The position numbers and the translations under genes are program-made. Below the pieces are notes generated by a model that had not been told where the DNA came from, ran no database searches, and was given only the letters and a program-made list of their open reading frames with translations. Of a stretch of DNA of 64,000 nucleotides, positions 27,082 to 35,612 are shown one piece after another. Origin of the DNA: Eubacteriaceae bacterium (GTDB lineage: Bacteria; Bacillota; Clostridia; Lachnospirales; Lachnospiraceae); NCBI GenBank assembly GCA_910574915.1, contig CAJTCR010000018.1, positions 28,371 to 92,370 of the forward strand, in the 5' to 3' direction. How positions within the stretch are numbered: position 1 is the first letter of the stretch; each line of letters starts with the position of its first letter.

Positions 27082-27981
27082 ATGCGTTTTGTAATATTAA
27101 CAGGAATATCGGGAGCAGGGAAAAGCACAGCGTTAAAGATGATGGAAGATATGGGATATTATTGTGTGGATAATCTTCCGATTTTATTGATTGAACGTTT
27201 TTATGAACTGTCCGACAATGCGAGCGCGGAGCTGCAAAAAGTGGCTGTTGGCATCGATGTGCGCAACGGCCAGAATCTGAACGAAATGCAGGACGTATTA
27301 AAGCGCCTGCGTGCGGAAGGAAGGAAATTTGAAATCTTGTTTTTGGATTCGGATGATCCGGTGCTCGTAAAGCGCTATAAGGAAACGAGGCGCAGCCATC
27401 CGCTTGCGCAGGGGGAGCGCGTGGACAAGGGCATCGGCAGAGAGCGTGAGCAGCTTCGGTTTTTAAAAGAAAATGCAGATTATATTATTGATACGAGCCG
27501 CCTGCTGACAAGGGAGCTGAAAGTAGAGCTGGAAAAGATCTTTGTAAACAACAAAGAATACAAAAGCCTGTTTGTTACGGTTTTGTCGTTTGGCTTTAAA
27601 TACGGCATTCCGGCAGATTCTGACCTGGTGTTTGACGTACGGTTTCTGCCAAATCCGTACTATGTAGAAGGGCTGCGCTTAAAAAACGGCAACGATAAGG
27701 AGATCCAGGAGTATGTGCTGCAATACGAAGAGGCACATGAATTTTTAAGAAAACTCGAAGAGATGATCCGGTTTTTAATACCGAATTATATTGCAGAAGG
27801 AAAAAACCAGTTGGTAATCAGTATCGGGTGTACAGGGGGGAAGCACCGCTCTGTAACGCTTGCCAATGAATTGTACCAAAGGCTTGGCAGTGCTCCTGAA
27901 CAAGCAAAGAAAAATGTCAGCTTAAACTATGGGTTAAAAATCGAGCACAGAGATATTTTAAAAGATACACAGCACAGATAA
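27082..27981 (+). CDS. rapZ: RapZ/YvcJ nucleotide-binding protein
   Basis: About 299 residues from ATG 27082 (GGGGGAG before it). N-terminal Walker A GISGAGKSTALKMMED and the C-terminal RapZ signature SIGCTGGKHRSV. In E. coli RapZ controls GlmS through small RNAs; in Firmicutes the exact role is less clear. The murB-rapZ-whiA order is typical of Firmicutes (yvcJ-yvcK-whiA), but no yvcK (uridyltransferase-like, CofD family) is present between rapZ and whiA. Confidence 0.95.
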   Translation: MRFVILTGISGAGKSTALKMMEDMGYYCVDNLPILLIERFYELSDNASAELQKVAVGIDVRNGQNLNEMQDVLKRLRAEGRKFEILFLDSDDPVLVKRYKETRRSHPLAQGERVDKGIGREREQLRFLKENADYIIDTSRLLTRELKVELEKIFVNNKEYKSLFVTVLSFGFKYGIPADSDLVFDVRFLPNPYYVEGLRLKNGNDKEIQEYVLQYEEAHEFLRKLEEMIRFLIPNYIAEGKNQLVISIGCTGGKHRSVTLANELYQRLGSAPEQAKKNVSLNYGLKIEHRDILKDTQHR

Positions 27982-28003
27982 ACGCAGTACGGATAGGTGG
28001 CTT

Positions 28004-28942
28004 ATGTCGTTTTCAAGTGAAGTAAAAAAAGAGCTTTTGGCGGTAGAAGCAAAATCGAGGCACTGCCAGCTTGCGGAACTGTCAGCGATGTTAAGCGGCA
28101 GCGGAGAGGTGTCTGTACAAAACGGGCAGATGCAGGTGTCGTTCGTTACGGAGAACCAGCAGGCTGTCGCACGCTATACCAAGCTGTTACAGCAGGCAGG
28201 CGGCATCACCGTGGAACCTACGCAGGCGGGCAGCACATACCGCGTGGATGTGCGGGAAGAGGGGGCAGTAAAAAAGCTGCTCCGGCTGCTAAAGCAGATG
28301 GACAGCAATGGAACGTTAAAAACGATGGTGTTTACAGACGGGCTGCTGCTGCAAAAAAGCTGCTGCAAGCGGGCGTTCCTTCGGGGCGCGTTTTTGGCGG
28401 CGGGATCGATCAGCAATCCGAAAAAATCGTACCATTTTGAAATCGTCTGCTGCGGGCAGGCGAAAGCAGAGCAGATTCAGGAGCAGCTTGGCTGCTTCGG
28501 GCTGGATGCAAGGATCGTAACGAGAAAAAATCATGAAGTCGTATATTTAAAAGAAGGCTCGCAGATCGTGGACGCGCTCAATATTATGGGTGCGCATATG
28601 GCATTGATGGATCTTGAAAATGTCAGGATTATTAAAGAAATGCGCAATGATATTAACCGCATTGTCAACTGCGAGACAGCAAACATTAACAAGACCGTCC
28701 ATGCGGCTTACCGCCAGCAGGAGGCGATCCGGTATCTGCAAAAGAAGGGAATGCTGCAAAGCCTGCCCAGGCAGCTACAGGAGATCGCGGGGCTTCGAAT
28801 GGAATATCCGCAGGCAACGATCAGGGAGCTTGGCGCATACTGCGATCCTCCGGTAGGAAAGTCAGGGGTCAATCACAGGCTGCGCCGCTTAGAAGAGACA
28901 GCACAAAAGGCAGGCTATGGAAAAAGGGATGATCAGTCATGA
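28004..28942 (+). CDS. whiA: Sporulation/cell-division regulator WhiA
   Basis: 312 residues. An N-terminal degenerate LAGLIDADG-like homing-endonuclease fold (about 1-200: KKELLAV, KRAFLRGAFLAAGSISNPKK) and a C-terminal WhiA HTH (ATIRELGAYCDPPVGKSGVN). Regulates division or sporulation timing in Gram-positives. Its stop overlaps the next start by 4 bp. Confidence 0.96.
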   Translation: MSFSSEVKKELLAVEAKSRHCQLAELSAMLSGSGEVSVQNGQMQVSFVTENQQAVARYTKLLQQAGGITVEPTQAGSTYRVDVREEGAVKKLLRLLKQMDSNGTLKTMVFTDGLLLQKSCCKRAFLRGAFLAAGSISNPKKSYHFEIVCCGQAKAEQIQEQLGCFGLDARIVTRKNHEVVYLKEGSQIVDALNIMGAHMALMDLENVRIIKEMRNDINRIVNCETANINKTVHAAYRQQEAIRYLQKKGMLQSLPRQLQEIAGLRMEYPQATIRELGAYCDPPVGKSGVNHRLRRLEETAQKAGYGKRDDQS

Positions 28943-29838
28943 AAAAATTATTGTTTGTATATAATGCGCACGCGGGAAAAGCCGCGATTCGGACAAAGCT
29001 GGCAGATATCATTGATATGATGGTAAAAAGAGGGTATGAGGTCACGGTCCGTCCGACACAGTGGAGCGGGGATGCGACAGAAATCATCGAGCAGACAGGC
29101 GCAGAGTATGACCTGATCGTATGCAGCGGCGGAGACGGTACGTTAGACGAGGTCGTTACCGGGATGATGCGAGTAGAGGAAAGAAAGCCGATCGGGTATA
29201 TTCCGATGGGAAGTACGAATGATTTTGCCAATTCGCTCAGGCTGCCGAAAAATGTCCTGAAAGCGGCTGAAATTGCACTGGACGGGCATCGGTTTGCATG
29301 TGATGTCGGCAGATTTAATGACAACAGCTTTATTTATGTAGCGGCGTTTGGGATCTTTACAGAAGTGTCGTATCAGACGAACCAGGAGCTGAAAAACCTG
29401 CTTGGACATGCGGCTTATATTTTGGAAGGCGCGAAAAGCCTGCTGGATATCGAGGCGTACAGTATGCGCGTGGAATATGAAGACGTTGTCTTAGAAGGGG
29501 ATTTTATTTATGGGATGGTGTCAAATTCTATATCCGTAGGCGGGTTTAAGCAGATTGCTGGAAAAAATGTACTGCTGGACGACGGCGTCTTTGAGGTGAC
29601 GCTAATCAAGCGGCCGAAAAATCCGTTGGAGCTGAACGAAATTGTTACATCATTACTTACAAGAGTTGACAATACAGACCTGATTTATTCGTTTAAAACA
29701 GGGCAGATCCGGTTTTATACAGAAAAAGAGGTGCCGTGGACGCTTGACGGAGAATATGGCGGGGCGCATTCTCAGACCGTAATTAAAAACTGGCATAAGG
29801 CAGTGGAGATTATGGTGAAAGCACAGGAAATAGAATGA
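28939..29838 (+). CDS. Diacylglycerol/lipid kinase family protein (YegS/DgkB type)
   Basis: 299 residues. DAGK catalytic domain at the N-terminus with the nucleotide motif CSGGDGTLDEVVTG and PMGSTNDFA; C-terminal beta-sandwich with PWTLDGEYGG. Recycles lipid by phosphorylating diacylglycerol-like substrates at the membrane face. Translationally coupled to whiA (ATGA). A bidirectional terminator follows. Confidence 0.92.
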   Translation: MKKLLFVYNAHAGKAAIRTKLADIIDMMVKRGYEVTVRPTQWSGDATEIIEQTGAEYDLIVCSGGDGTLDEVVTGMMRVEERKPIGYIPMGSTNDFANSLRLPKNVLKAAEIALDGHRFACDVGRFNDNSFIYVAAFGIFTEVSYQTNQELKNLLGHAAYILEGAKSLLDIEAYSMRVEYEDVVLEGDFIYGMVSNSISVGGFKQIAGKNVLLDDGVFEVTLIKRPKNPLELNEIVTSLLTRVDNTDLIYSFKTGQIRFYTEKEVPWTLDGEYGGAHSQTVIKNWHKAVEIMVKAQEIE

Positions 29839-29851
29839 ACATAAGAGCAGA

Positions 29852-29890
29852 GAAAACGGCAGACATGTGGAATGCCTGCCGTCAGTTTTC
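29852..29890. terminator. Bidirectional terminator between convergent genes
   Basis: AAAACGGCAGACAT and the matching TGCCTGCCGTCAGTTTT form a stem with A-run and T-run on opposite sides, serving both the + strand lipid kinase gene and the minus-strand gene ending at 29892. Confidence 0.75.
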
Positions 29891-29891
29891 A

Positions 29892-30212
29892 CTACATAAA
29901 GTTTTTGTAGTTATTCGCAAACAATGCGCGATTAATTGATCGTGTATCTGTAGTTGGAATTTCGGTGTAATTGCCGTCCAGGATGTATTTGATTTTTTCT
30001 TTGCTCATGCCTGTTTCCCGTGCTACCGTTAACAGCGGGGCAGCCCCATGCGTACGGAAGTATTCTTTGATCACGCCATAGTCGTCCAGCAGTTCTTTGC
30101 CGCAGTTTATACAGATATAGCGGCCGATCCCTTTGTATTCCAGTTCACCTCCGCATGAGTCGCACTGCTCAGGCTTATTAAAAGTGATTTTTTCCAAACC
30201 GCGTAGTTCCAT
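29892..30212 (-). CDS. Small zinc-ribbon/HTH protein (paralogue-like to 6663-7076)
   Basis: 106 residues from ATG 30212 (GGGGGAAA upstream). A CxxC...CxxC ribbon (CDSCGG, CINCGK) is followed by IKEYFRTHGAAPLLTVARET ... EKIKYILDG. This is the same ribbon-helical arrangement as the protein at 6663, without its C-terminal second ribbon. Resembles the YvyF-like flagellar-operon family; role unknown. Divergent from the MATE gene, with overlapping promoters at 30273-30315, so it may regulate it. Confidence 0.7.
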   Translation of the reverse strand: MELRGLEKITFNKPEQCDSCGGELEYKGIGRYICINCGKELLDDYGVIKEYFRTHGAAPLLTVARETGMSKEKIKYILDGNYTEIPTTDTRSINRALFANNYKNFM

Positions 30213-30272
30213 AGTTTTTCCCCCGAATATATGATAAATTTGTAATCGAGTTGCCATAAATATATATATGAC

Positions 30273-30300
30273 ATTATATCGGAAATTTGGAAAAAATCAA
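30273..30300 (-). promoter_or_regulatory. Promoter of the small zinc-ribbon/HTH gene
   Basis: On the minus strand TTGATT (30295-30300), 16-bp spacer, TATAAT (30273-30278). Confidence 0.6.
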
Positions 30301-30315
30301 TATAGTATCTAAAAT
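30287..30315 (+). promoter_or_regulatory. Promoter of the first MATE gene
   Basis: TTGGAA (30287-30292), 17-bp spacer, TAAAAT (30310-30315). It overlaps the divergent promoter, so occupancy of one would affect the other. Confidence 0.5.
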
Positions 30316-30340
30316 AATGAAGCAAAAAAGGAGAAGGGTA

Positions 30341-31717
30341 ATGTTAGAAACAAGCAAAAAACAAGATATGGGGAGCGGCAGTGTGCCGAAATTAATGCTG
30401 AGCCTTGCGATTCCTGCCGTTGTCGCACAGTTGATTAATATGCTGTATAATATTGTGGACAGAATCTATATCGGGCATATTAAAGACGCGGGCGCGTCCG
30501 CGCTGACAGGCGTCGGCCTGTTTCTTCCGATTTTAATGATGATTAACGCGTTTGCGATGCTGACAGGCTCCGGCGGAGCGCCAAGGGCTGCCATTGCGAT
30601 GGGAAAAAACGACAAAGAAGGCGCGCAGAAGATTTTAGGCAACTGTTTTTCCGTGCTGCTTTTGTGCGCGGCAGTGTTAACCGCCCTGTTTTACATTTAT
30701 GCACCGCAGCTTTTGCGGCTGTTTGGCGCGAGTGACGTAACGCTGCCGTATGCGCTGTCGTATGCGCGCATTTATATATTGGGAACGATATTTGTCATGG
30801 TTGTGCTTGGGATGAACCCGTTTATTACGACGCAGGGATTTGCAAAATTCAGTATGATTACGACTGTTGTCGGCGCGGTGTGCAATATTATTTTAGATCC
30901 GGTCCTGATTTTTGTCCTCGGCATGGGCGTGCAGGGGGCGGCAGTCGCTACCGTGGTCAGCCAGGCGGTCAGCGCGGTGTGGGTGCTTGCTTTTCTGCGG
31001 GGCAAAAAGACGCTGCTGCGGCTGGAGCCTGCGCACATGAAGGTTGTTCCCCAGGTAATTATGCCCTGCCTGGCGCTTGGAGTCTCTACCTTTGTAATGC
31101 TCAGCACCGAGAGTATTTTAAATATCAGCTTTAACAGCAGCCTGTCACGGTATGGCGGTGACCTTGCGGTAGGCGCGATGACGATTATTTCCTCCTGCAA
31201 CCAGCTAGTGACGCTGCCGCTGCAGGGGATCTGCCAGGGTGGGCAGCCGATTATGAGCTTTAATTATGGCGCGGGAAAAAAAGAACGGGTCAAACAGGCG
31301 TTTTTCTGCCAGTTTTTCTCCTGTGCCCTGTATGCGGGTGTAATGTGGCTGCTGCTGCTTGTTTTTCCTCATATTTTTACCGGTATTTTCAGCAGCGATC
31401 CTGCTTTGGCGGATTATACGGTATGGGCGATGCGCATTTACATGGCAGGTATTTTTTCTTCCGGCATACAGATTGGCTGCCAGCAGACGTTTATGGCGCT
31501 TGGGCAGGCAAAGATCAGCCTGCTGATGGCGTGCCTTCGAAAGCTGGTGCTGCTGATTCCTCTGATTTTTATACTGCCGCACATATTTGCCGACCCGGTA
31601 TTTGGCGTCTTTGTGGCTGAGCCGGTCAGCGATATAATCGCAGCTACGGTAACGGCGTCGATGCTCTTTTTGCGGCTGAACGGGATTTTGGAAAAAGGAG
31701 CGGCTGCGCAGGCGTAA
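30341..31717 (+). CDS. MATE-family multidrug/cation antiporter 1
   Basis: About 458 residues from ATG 30341 (AAGGAG upstream). Twelve hydrophobic segments in two homologous halves; half 1 opens PKLMLSLAIPAVVAQLINML and YNIVDRIYIGHI, the typical MATE start. Later motifs include NPFITTQGFAKFSM and QPIMSFNYGAG (half 2). Exports cationic compounds using Na+ or H+ gradients; substrate unknown. Confidence 0.92.
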   Translation: MLETSKKQDMGSGSVPKLMLSLAIPAVVAQLINMLYNIVDRIYIGHIKDAGASALTGVGLFLPILMMINAFAMLTGSGGAPRAAIAMGKNDKEGAQKILGNCFSVLLLCAAVLTALFYIYAPQLLRLFGASDVTLPYALSYARIYILGTIFVMVVLGMNPFITTQGFAKFSMITTVVGAVCNIILDPVLIFVLGMGVQGAAVATVVSQAVSAVWVLAFLRGKKTLLRLEPAHMKVVPQVIMPCLALGVSTFVMLSTESILNISFNSSLSRYGGDLAVGAMTIISSCNQLVTLPLQGICQGGQPIMSFNYGAGKKERVKQAFFCQFFSCALYAGVMWLLLLVFPHIFTGIFSSDPALADYTVWAMRIYMAGIFSSGIQIGCQQTFMALGQAKISLLMACLRKLVLLIPLIFILPHIFADPVFGVFVAEPVSDIIAATVTASMLFLRLNGILEKGAAAQA

Positions 31718-31929
31718 GTATTTGCCGCCTTGCCCAAACTGTAAAAAAATTCCAAAAAATTTATCGTTTATTGGTAAATTTTACTTTATTTTTTGTGGAA
31801 AAAATGGTATGATAAATAGGCAGCAGGCAATCTGCTGAATACAAAATAATTTCAGTAAAATTTAGAACAGGCTGGGGCAGCATTCGATCCGCGGCAGCCC
31901 AGACAAATCAAGGAGATGGAGGAAACAAC

Positions 31930-32793
31930 ATGTTAGTATCAGCAGCAGAAATGTTAAAGAAAGCAAAAGCAGGCCATTACGCAGTAGGCCAGTTTAACAT
32001 CAACAACCTGGAATGGACCAAGTCTGTATTGTTAACCGCACAGGAATTAAACAGCCCGGTGATCTTAGGCGTATCCGAAGGCGCAGGCAAATATATGACT
32101 GGTTTTAAGACGGTTGCAGCGATGGTAAAAGCAATGGATGAAGAGCTTGGAATTACAGTTCCGGTAGCGCTGCATCTGGATCATGGTACTTATGAAGGCT
32201 GCTATAAATGTATAAAAGCAGGCTTTACATCCATCATGTTTGACGGTTCTCATTATCCGATTGAGGAAAACGTAGCAAAGACAAAAGAATTAGTAGCAGT
32301 ATCCCATAATCTGGGACTTTCGATTGAAGCAGAAGTAGGTTCGATTGGCGGCGAGGAAGACGGTGTCGTAGGCGCAGGCGAATGTGCAGATCCAAAGGAA
32401 TGCAAGGCAATCGCCGACCTGGGCGTTGATATGCTCGCGGCAGGCATCGGCAATATTCATGGCAAATATCCTGAAAACTGGGCAGGGTTGAGCTTTGAAA
32501 CACTGGATGCCGTACAAAAGGAAACTGGCGATATGCCGTTAGTACTCCACGGCGGGACAGGCATTCCAGAAGATATGATTAAGAAAGCAATCTCTCTTGG
32601 CGTTGCAAAGATCAATGTAAATACCGAATGCCAGTTATCTTTCCAGGAAGCAACACGCAAATACATAGAAGAAGGCAAAGACCAGCAGGGCAAAGGCTTT
32701 GATCCTCGGAAACTGCTTGCGCCTGGTGCAGAAGCGATTAAGGCTACCGTAAAAGAAAAGATGGAACTGTTTGGTTCTGTTGGCAAGGCTTAA
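31930..32793 (+). CDS. fba: Class II fructose-bisphosphate aldolase
   Basis: 287 residues. Zn-dependent aldolase: HLDHGTYEGC (zinc His), SIMFDGSHYPIEENV, IEAEVGSIGGEEDGV, GIGNIHGKYP (second zinc His), LHGGTGIPEDMIKKAI (third). Cleaves fructose-1,6-bisphosphate in glycolysis. It would use the product of the kinase at 52559. Codon use is strongly biased as for a highly expressed gene; AAGGAGATGGAGG precedes the ATG. Confidence 0.97.
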   Translation: MLVSAAEMLKKAKAGHYAVGQFNINNLEWTKSVLLTAQELNSPVILGVSEGAGKYMTGFKTVAAMVKAMDEELGITVPVALHLDHGTYEGCYKCIKAGFTSIMFDGSHYPIEENVAKTKELVAVSHNLGLSIEAEVGSIGGEEDGVVGAGECADPKECKAIADLGVDMLAAGIGNIHGKYPENWAGLSFETLDAVQKETGDMPLVLHGGTGIPEDMIKKAISLGVAKINVNTECQLSFQEATRKYIEEGKDQQGKGFDPRKLLAPGAEAIKATVKEKMELFGSVGKA

Positions 32794-32866
32794 TTCAGTA
32801 AATCTGCCAAAAATCAGGCTCAAATAATAAAAAAATTAGAAAAATATCTGAAAAATAATTCAAGTA

Positions 32867-32895
32867 TTGCTATCTGCCTGAAATTGGTGTATGTT
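32867..32895 (+). promoter_or_regulatory. Possible promoter upstream of glutamine synthetase
   Basis: TTGCTA (32867-32872), 17-bp spacer, TATGTT (32890-32895). A terminator-like hairpin begins only about 20 bp downstream of the predicted start point. Confidence 0.35.
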
Positions 32896-32917
32896 AGTAA
32901 CAGGTAAGAAAACGAAC

Positions 32918-32953
32918 GAGGATGTTCCATAGAGGGGCATCCTTGTTTTTTTT
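32918..32953 (+). terminator. Terminator/attenuator between fba and glutamine synthetase
   Basis: GAGGATGTTCC pairs with GGGGCATCCTTG, followed by eight T. It is 125 bp after the fba stop and 72 bp before the glnN start. It is either the fba terminator or an attenuator in the glnN leader. Confidence 0.7.
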
Positions 32954-33024
32954 ATCGATACGGTAACTGTTATGTTGCGGTACATATCCGTCAGCAATGG
33001 AAAGAAAGGAAACGAGGATCGAAT

Positions 33025-35139
33025 ATGAGCGAATATTTTAATGTAGCAGACATTTTTGGAGAAAATGTGTTTAATGACGCAGTGATGCAGGCGCGCCTTC
33101 CGAAAAAAGTTTACAAAAAAATGAGGGAAATTATTGAAAAAGGCGCGGAACTTGACCTTGACACGGCGGATGTCGTTGCGCATGAGATGAAGGAATGGGC
33201 GATTGAAAAAGGCGCGACACATTATACACACTGGTTCCAGCCACTGACAGGCGTTACTGCTGAAAAGCATGATTCTTTTATTACAGCTCCGATGCCTACA
33301 GGCAAAGTGCTGATGAGCTTTTCCGGCAAGGAATTAATCAAAGGCGAGCCGGATGCCTCTTCTTTCCCGTCCGGCGGGCTGCGCGCGACATTTGAAGCAA
33401 GAGGGTATACGGCGTGGGACTGTACGTCTCCGGCATTTGTCAGACAGGATGCGGCGGGGGCAACGCTGTGTATCCCGACGGCGTTTTGTTCTTATACCGG
33501 CGAAGCGTTAGACCAAAAGACGCCGCTTTTACGTTCGATGGAAGCGGTCAGCGACCAGGCAATCCGGCTGGTGCGCCTGTTTGGAAATACGACTTCTACA
33601 AAAGTAATGCCGTCCGTAGGCCCGGAACAGGAATATTTTATTGTAGACCGCGCGAAATATTTGCAGCGCAAAGACCTGATTTTTACCGGGCGCACCTTGT
33701 TCGGCGCGATGCCGCCAAAAGGACAGGAAATGGACGACCATTACTTTGGCGCGATCCGTGAGCGTATTGCGGCATATATGCGGGATGTGAACAAAGAGCT
33801 GTGGAGGCTTGGCGTATCGGCAAAGACGCAGCACAATGAAGTGGCTCCTGCGCAGCACGAGCTGGCGCCGATCTATGCGGAATGCAATATCGCGGTAGAT
33901 GATAACCATTTAATTATGGAAACGCTGAAAAAAGTAGCGGGACGGCACGGGCTGCAATGCCTGCTGCATGAGAAGCCGTTTGCCGGCGTTAACGGCTCAG
34001 GCAAGCATAATAACTGGTCGCTTGTTACAAATGACGGCATCAACCTGTTGGAGCCGGGCGTGACACCGCATGAAAATATCCAGTTTTTGCTTGTGCTGAC
34101 CTGTATTTTAAAAGCGGTTGACAAACATGCCGCGCTGCTGCGCGCATCGGCGGCGGATGTAGGCAACGATCACAGATTAGGCGCAAACGAAGCGCCGCCT
34201 GCGATTTTATCCGTATTTTTAGGCGAGCAGCTAGAAGATGTGATCTCCCAGCTCATCAGCACCGGTATGGCGACGCATTCGATCAAGCGCCAGATGCTTG
34301 AGACAGGCGTGAAGACGCTGCCGGATTTTCGAAAAGACGCGACAGACAGAAACCGCACCTCGCCGTTTGCGTTTACCGGCAACAAGTTTGAGTTCCGTAT
34401 GGTAGGCTCCCAGGATTCGGTGGCACAGTCTAACGTCGTGCTCAATACAATCGTTGCCGAAGCGTTTTCCGAAGCGTGCGACGTGCTGGAAAAGGCGGAG
34501 GACTTTAACGAAGCGGTACATGATCTGATCAAAGAATACGCAGTAGAGCATGAGAGAATTATATTTAACGGCAACGGCTATTCCGACGAATGGGTAGAGG
34601 AGGCGCAAAGGCGCGGCTTGGCGAACATCAAGTCGATGGTAGACGCGATCCCGGCATATACCGCAGAAGCATCGGTTGCCGTATTTGAAAAATTCAGCGT
34701 ATTTACAAAAGCAGAGCTGGAATCCCGCGTAGAAATCGAATACGAGACCTATGCAAAGACGATTAATATCGAAGCAAAGGCAATGATCGATATCGCAGGC
34801 AAGCAGATCATCCCGTCCGTAATCCGCTATACAACCGCACTTGCCACATCGATTAACGCGGTAAAAGCTGCGTGTGACGCAGACGTAAGCGCTCAGACCG
34901 GGCTGCTGAAAGAAGTATCCGCGCTGCTTGCGCAGACAAAGGAAGCGTTAAACCGCCTGGTAGAAGCCGATGCCGTCGGATCTGCAATGGAAGAAGGCAG
35001 AGAGCGCGCCGTATATTACCGGGACGTAATCAAGACAGCGATGGAAGCGCTGCGCACGCCGGTTGACCGCCTGGAGATGATGGTAGATAAGGATATGTGG
35101 CCGATGCCGTCTTATGGGGATCTGATTTTTGAGGTGTAG
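33025..35139 (+). CDS. glnN: Glutamine synthetase type III
   Basis: 704 residues, the large class III (GSIII) form common in gut Clostridia and Bacteroidetes. Key segments: FPSGGLRATFEARGYTAWD, SVGPEQEYFIVD (active-site Glu), KTQHNEVAPAQHELAP, EKPFAGVNGSGKHNNW (ATP/glutamate site), RTSPFAFTGNKFEFRMVGS. Makes glutamine from glutamate, ammonia and ATP. GAAAGGAAACGAGG precedes the ATG. Confidence 0.97.
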   Translation: MSEYFNVADIFGENVFNDAVMQARLPKKVYKKMREIIEKGAELDLDTADVVAHEMKEWAIEKGATHYTHWFQPLTGVTAEKHDSFITAPMPTGKVLMSFSGKELIKGEPDASSFPSGGLRATFEARGYTAWDCTSPAFVRQDAAGATLCIPTAFCSYTGEALDQKTPLLRSMEAVSDQAIRLVRLFGNTTSTKVMPSVGPEQEYFIVDRAKYLQRKDLIFTGRTLFGAMPPKGQEMDDHYFGAIRERIAAYMRDVNKELWRLGVSAKTQHNEVAPAQHELAPIYAECNIAVDDNHLIMETLKKVAGRHGLQCLLHEKPFAGVNGSGKHNNWSLVTNDGINLLEPGVTPHENIQFLLVLTCILKAVDKHAALLRASAADVGNDHRLGANEAPPAILSVFLGEQLEDVISQLISTGMATHSIKRQMLETGVKTLPDFRKDATDRNRTSPFAFTGNKFEFRMVGSQDSVAQSNVVLNTIVAEAFSEACDVLEKAEDFNEAVHDLIKEYAVEHERIIFNGNGYSDEWVEEAQRRGLANIKSMVDAIPAYTAEASVAVFEKFSVFTKAELESRVEIEYETYAKTINIEAKAMIDIAGKQIIPSVIRYTTALATSINAVKAACDADVSAQTGLLKEVSALLAQTKEALNRLVEADAVGSAMEEGRERAVYYRDVIKTAMEALRTPVDRLEMMVDKDMWPMPSYGDLIFEV

Positions 35140-35189
35140 CTGGTGTTTAGAAAACTACATAGTTCATTATTGTTTATCAAATAGAGGTT

Positions 35190-35240
35190 GCACAAAAAGA
35201 GCGCTGTTGTTTAGGCAGGCTCTTTTTGTGCTTTTTCTTT
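35190..35240 (+). terminator. Terminator of glutamine synthetase gene
   Basis: GCACAAAAAGAGC and GCTCTTTTTGTGC form a 13-bp stem, followed by TTTTTCTTT. Confidence 0.92.
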
Positions 35241-35277
35241 AGTAATTTCTATTGATCTGGCAATGATTTAGAAGTAA

Positions 35278-35448
35278 CAAGTCAGAGTTGATGATGAACT
35301 AAAGGCAAAATCGGACAGTTTGTTTAAAGATTTAGGGACAGACACAACATCTGCAATTCGTATGTTTTTAACACAGGCAGTAGCGTATCATGGATTTCCA
35401 TTTGAAGGGGATCAGGCTGTTATAGATAACATTTTTCATGAGTTGTAG
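35278..35448 (+). pseudogene. RelB/DinJ-type antitoxin remnant lacking a start codon
   Basis: In frame from 35278: QVRVDDELKAKSDSLFKDLG ... AIRMFLTQAVAYHGFPFE ... NIFHEL then TAG at 35446-35448. This is the ribbon-helix-helix RelB/DinJ pattern (VRVDxELK, LFxxLGxxxxxAIxxFL, GxPF). The frame is closed by TAA immediately upstream and has no ATG/GTG/TTG with a ribosome site, so the first few residues are lost. No toxin gene follows. Decayed half of a toxin-antitoxin pair. Confidence 0.75.
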
Positions 35449-35612
35449 GATTATGAGAATCGGCTGAGCTGATAATAATTTTATATTAATTTAAAATACT
35501 TCTTCATAAAACGAGAAAAAATGCCGATACATAAATTATTAACATACATAAATGGTAAACGGATTTACCACGACAGAAACAGACACACTCTGGAATCAGG
35601 GAGGATAAGCGT
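35449..35612 (+). other. Intergenic, no gene
   Basis: AT-rich. AGGGAGGATAAG ribosome site at about 35599 serves the next gene. No clear promoter consensus. Confidence 0.4.
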
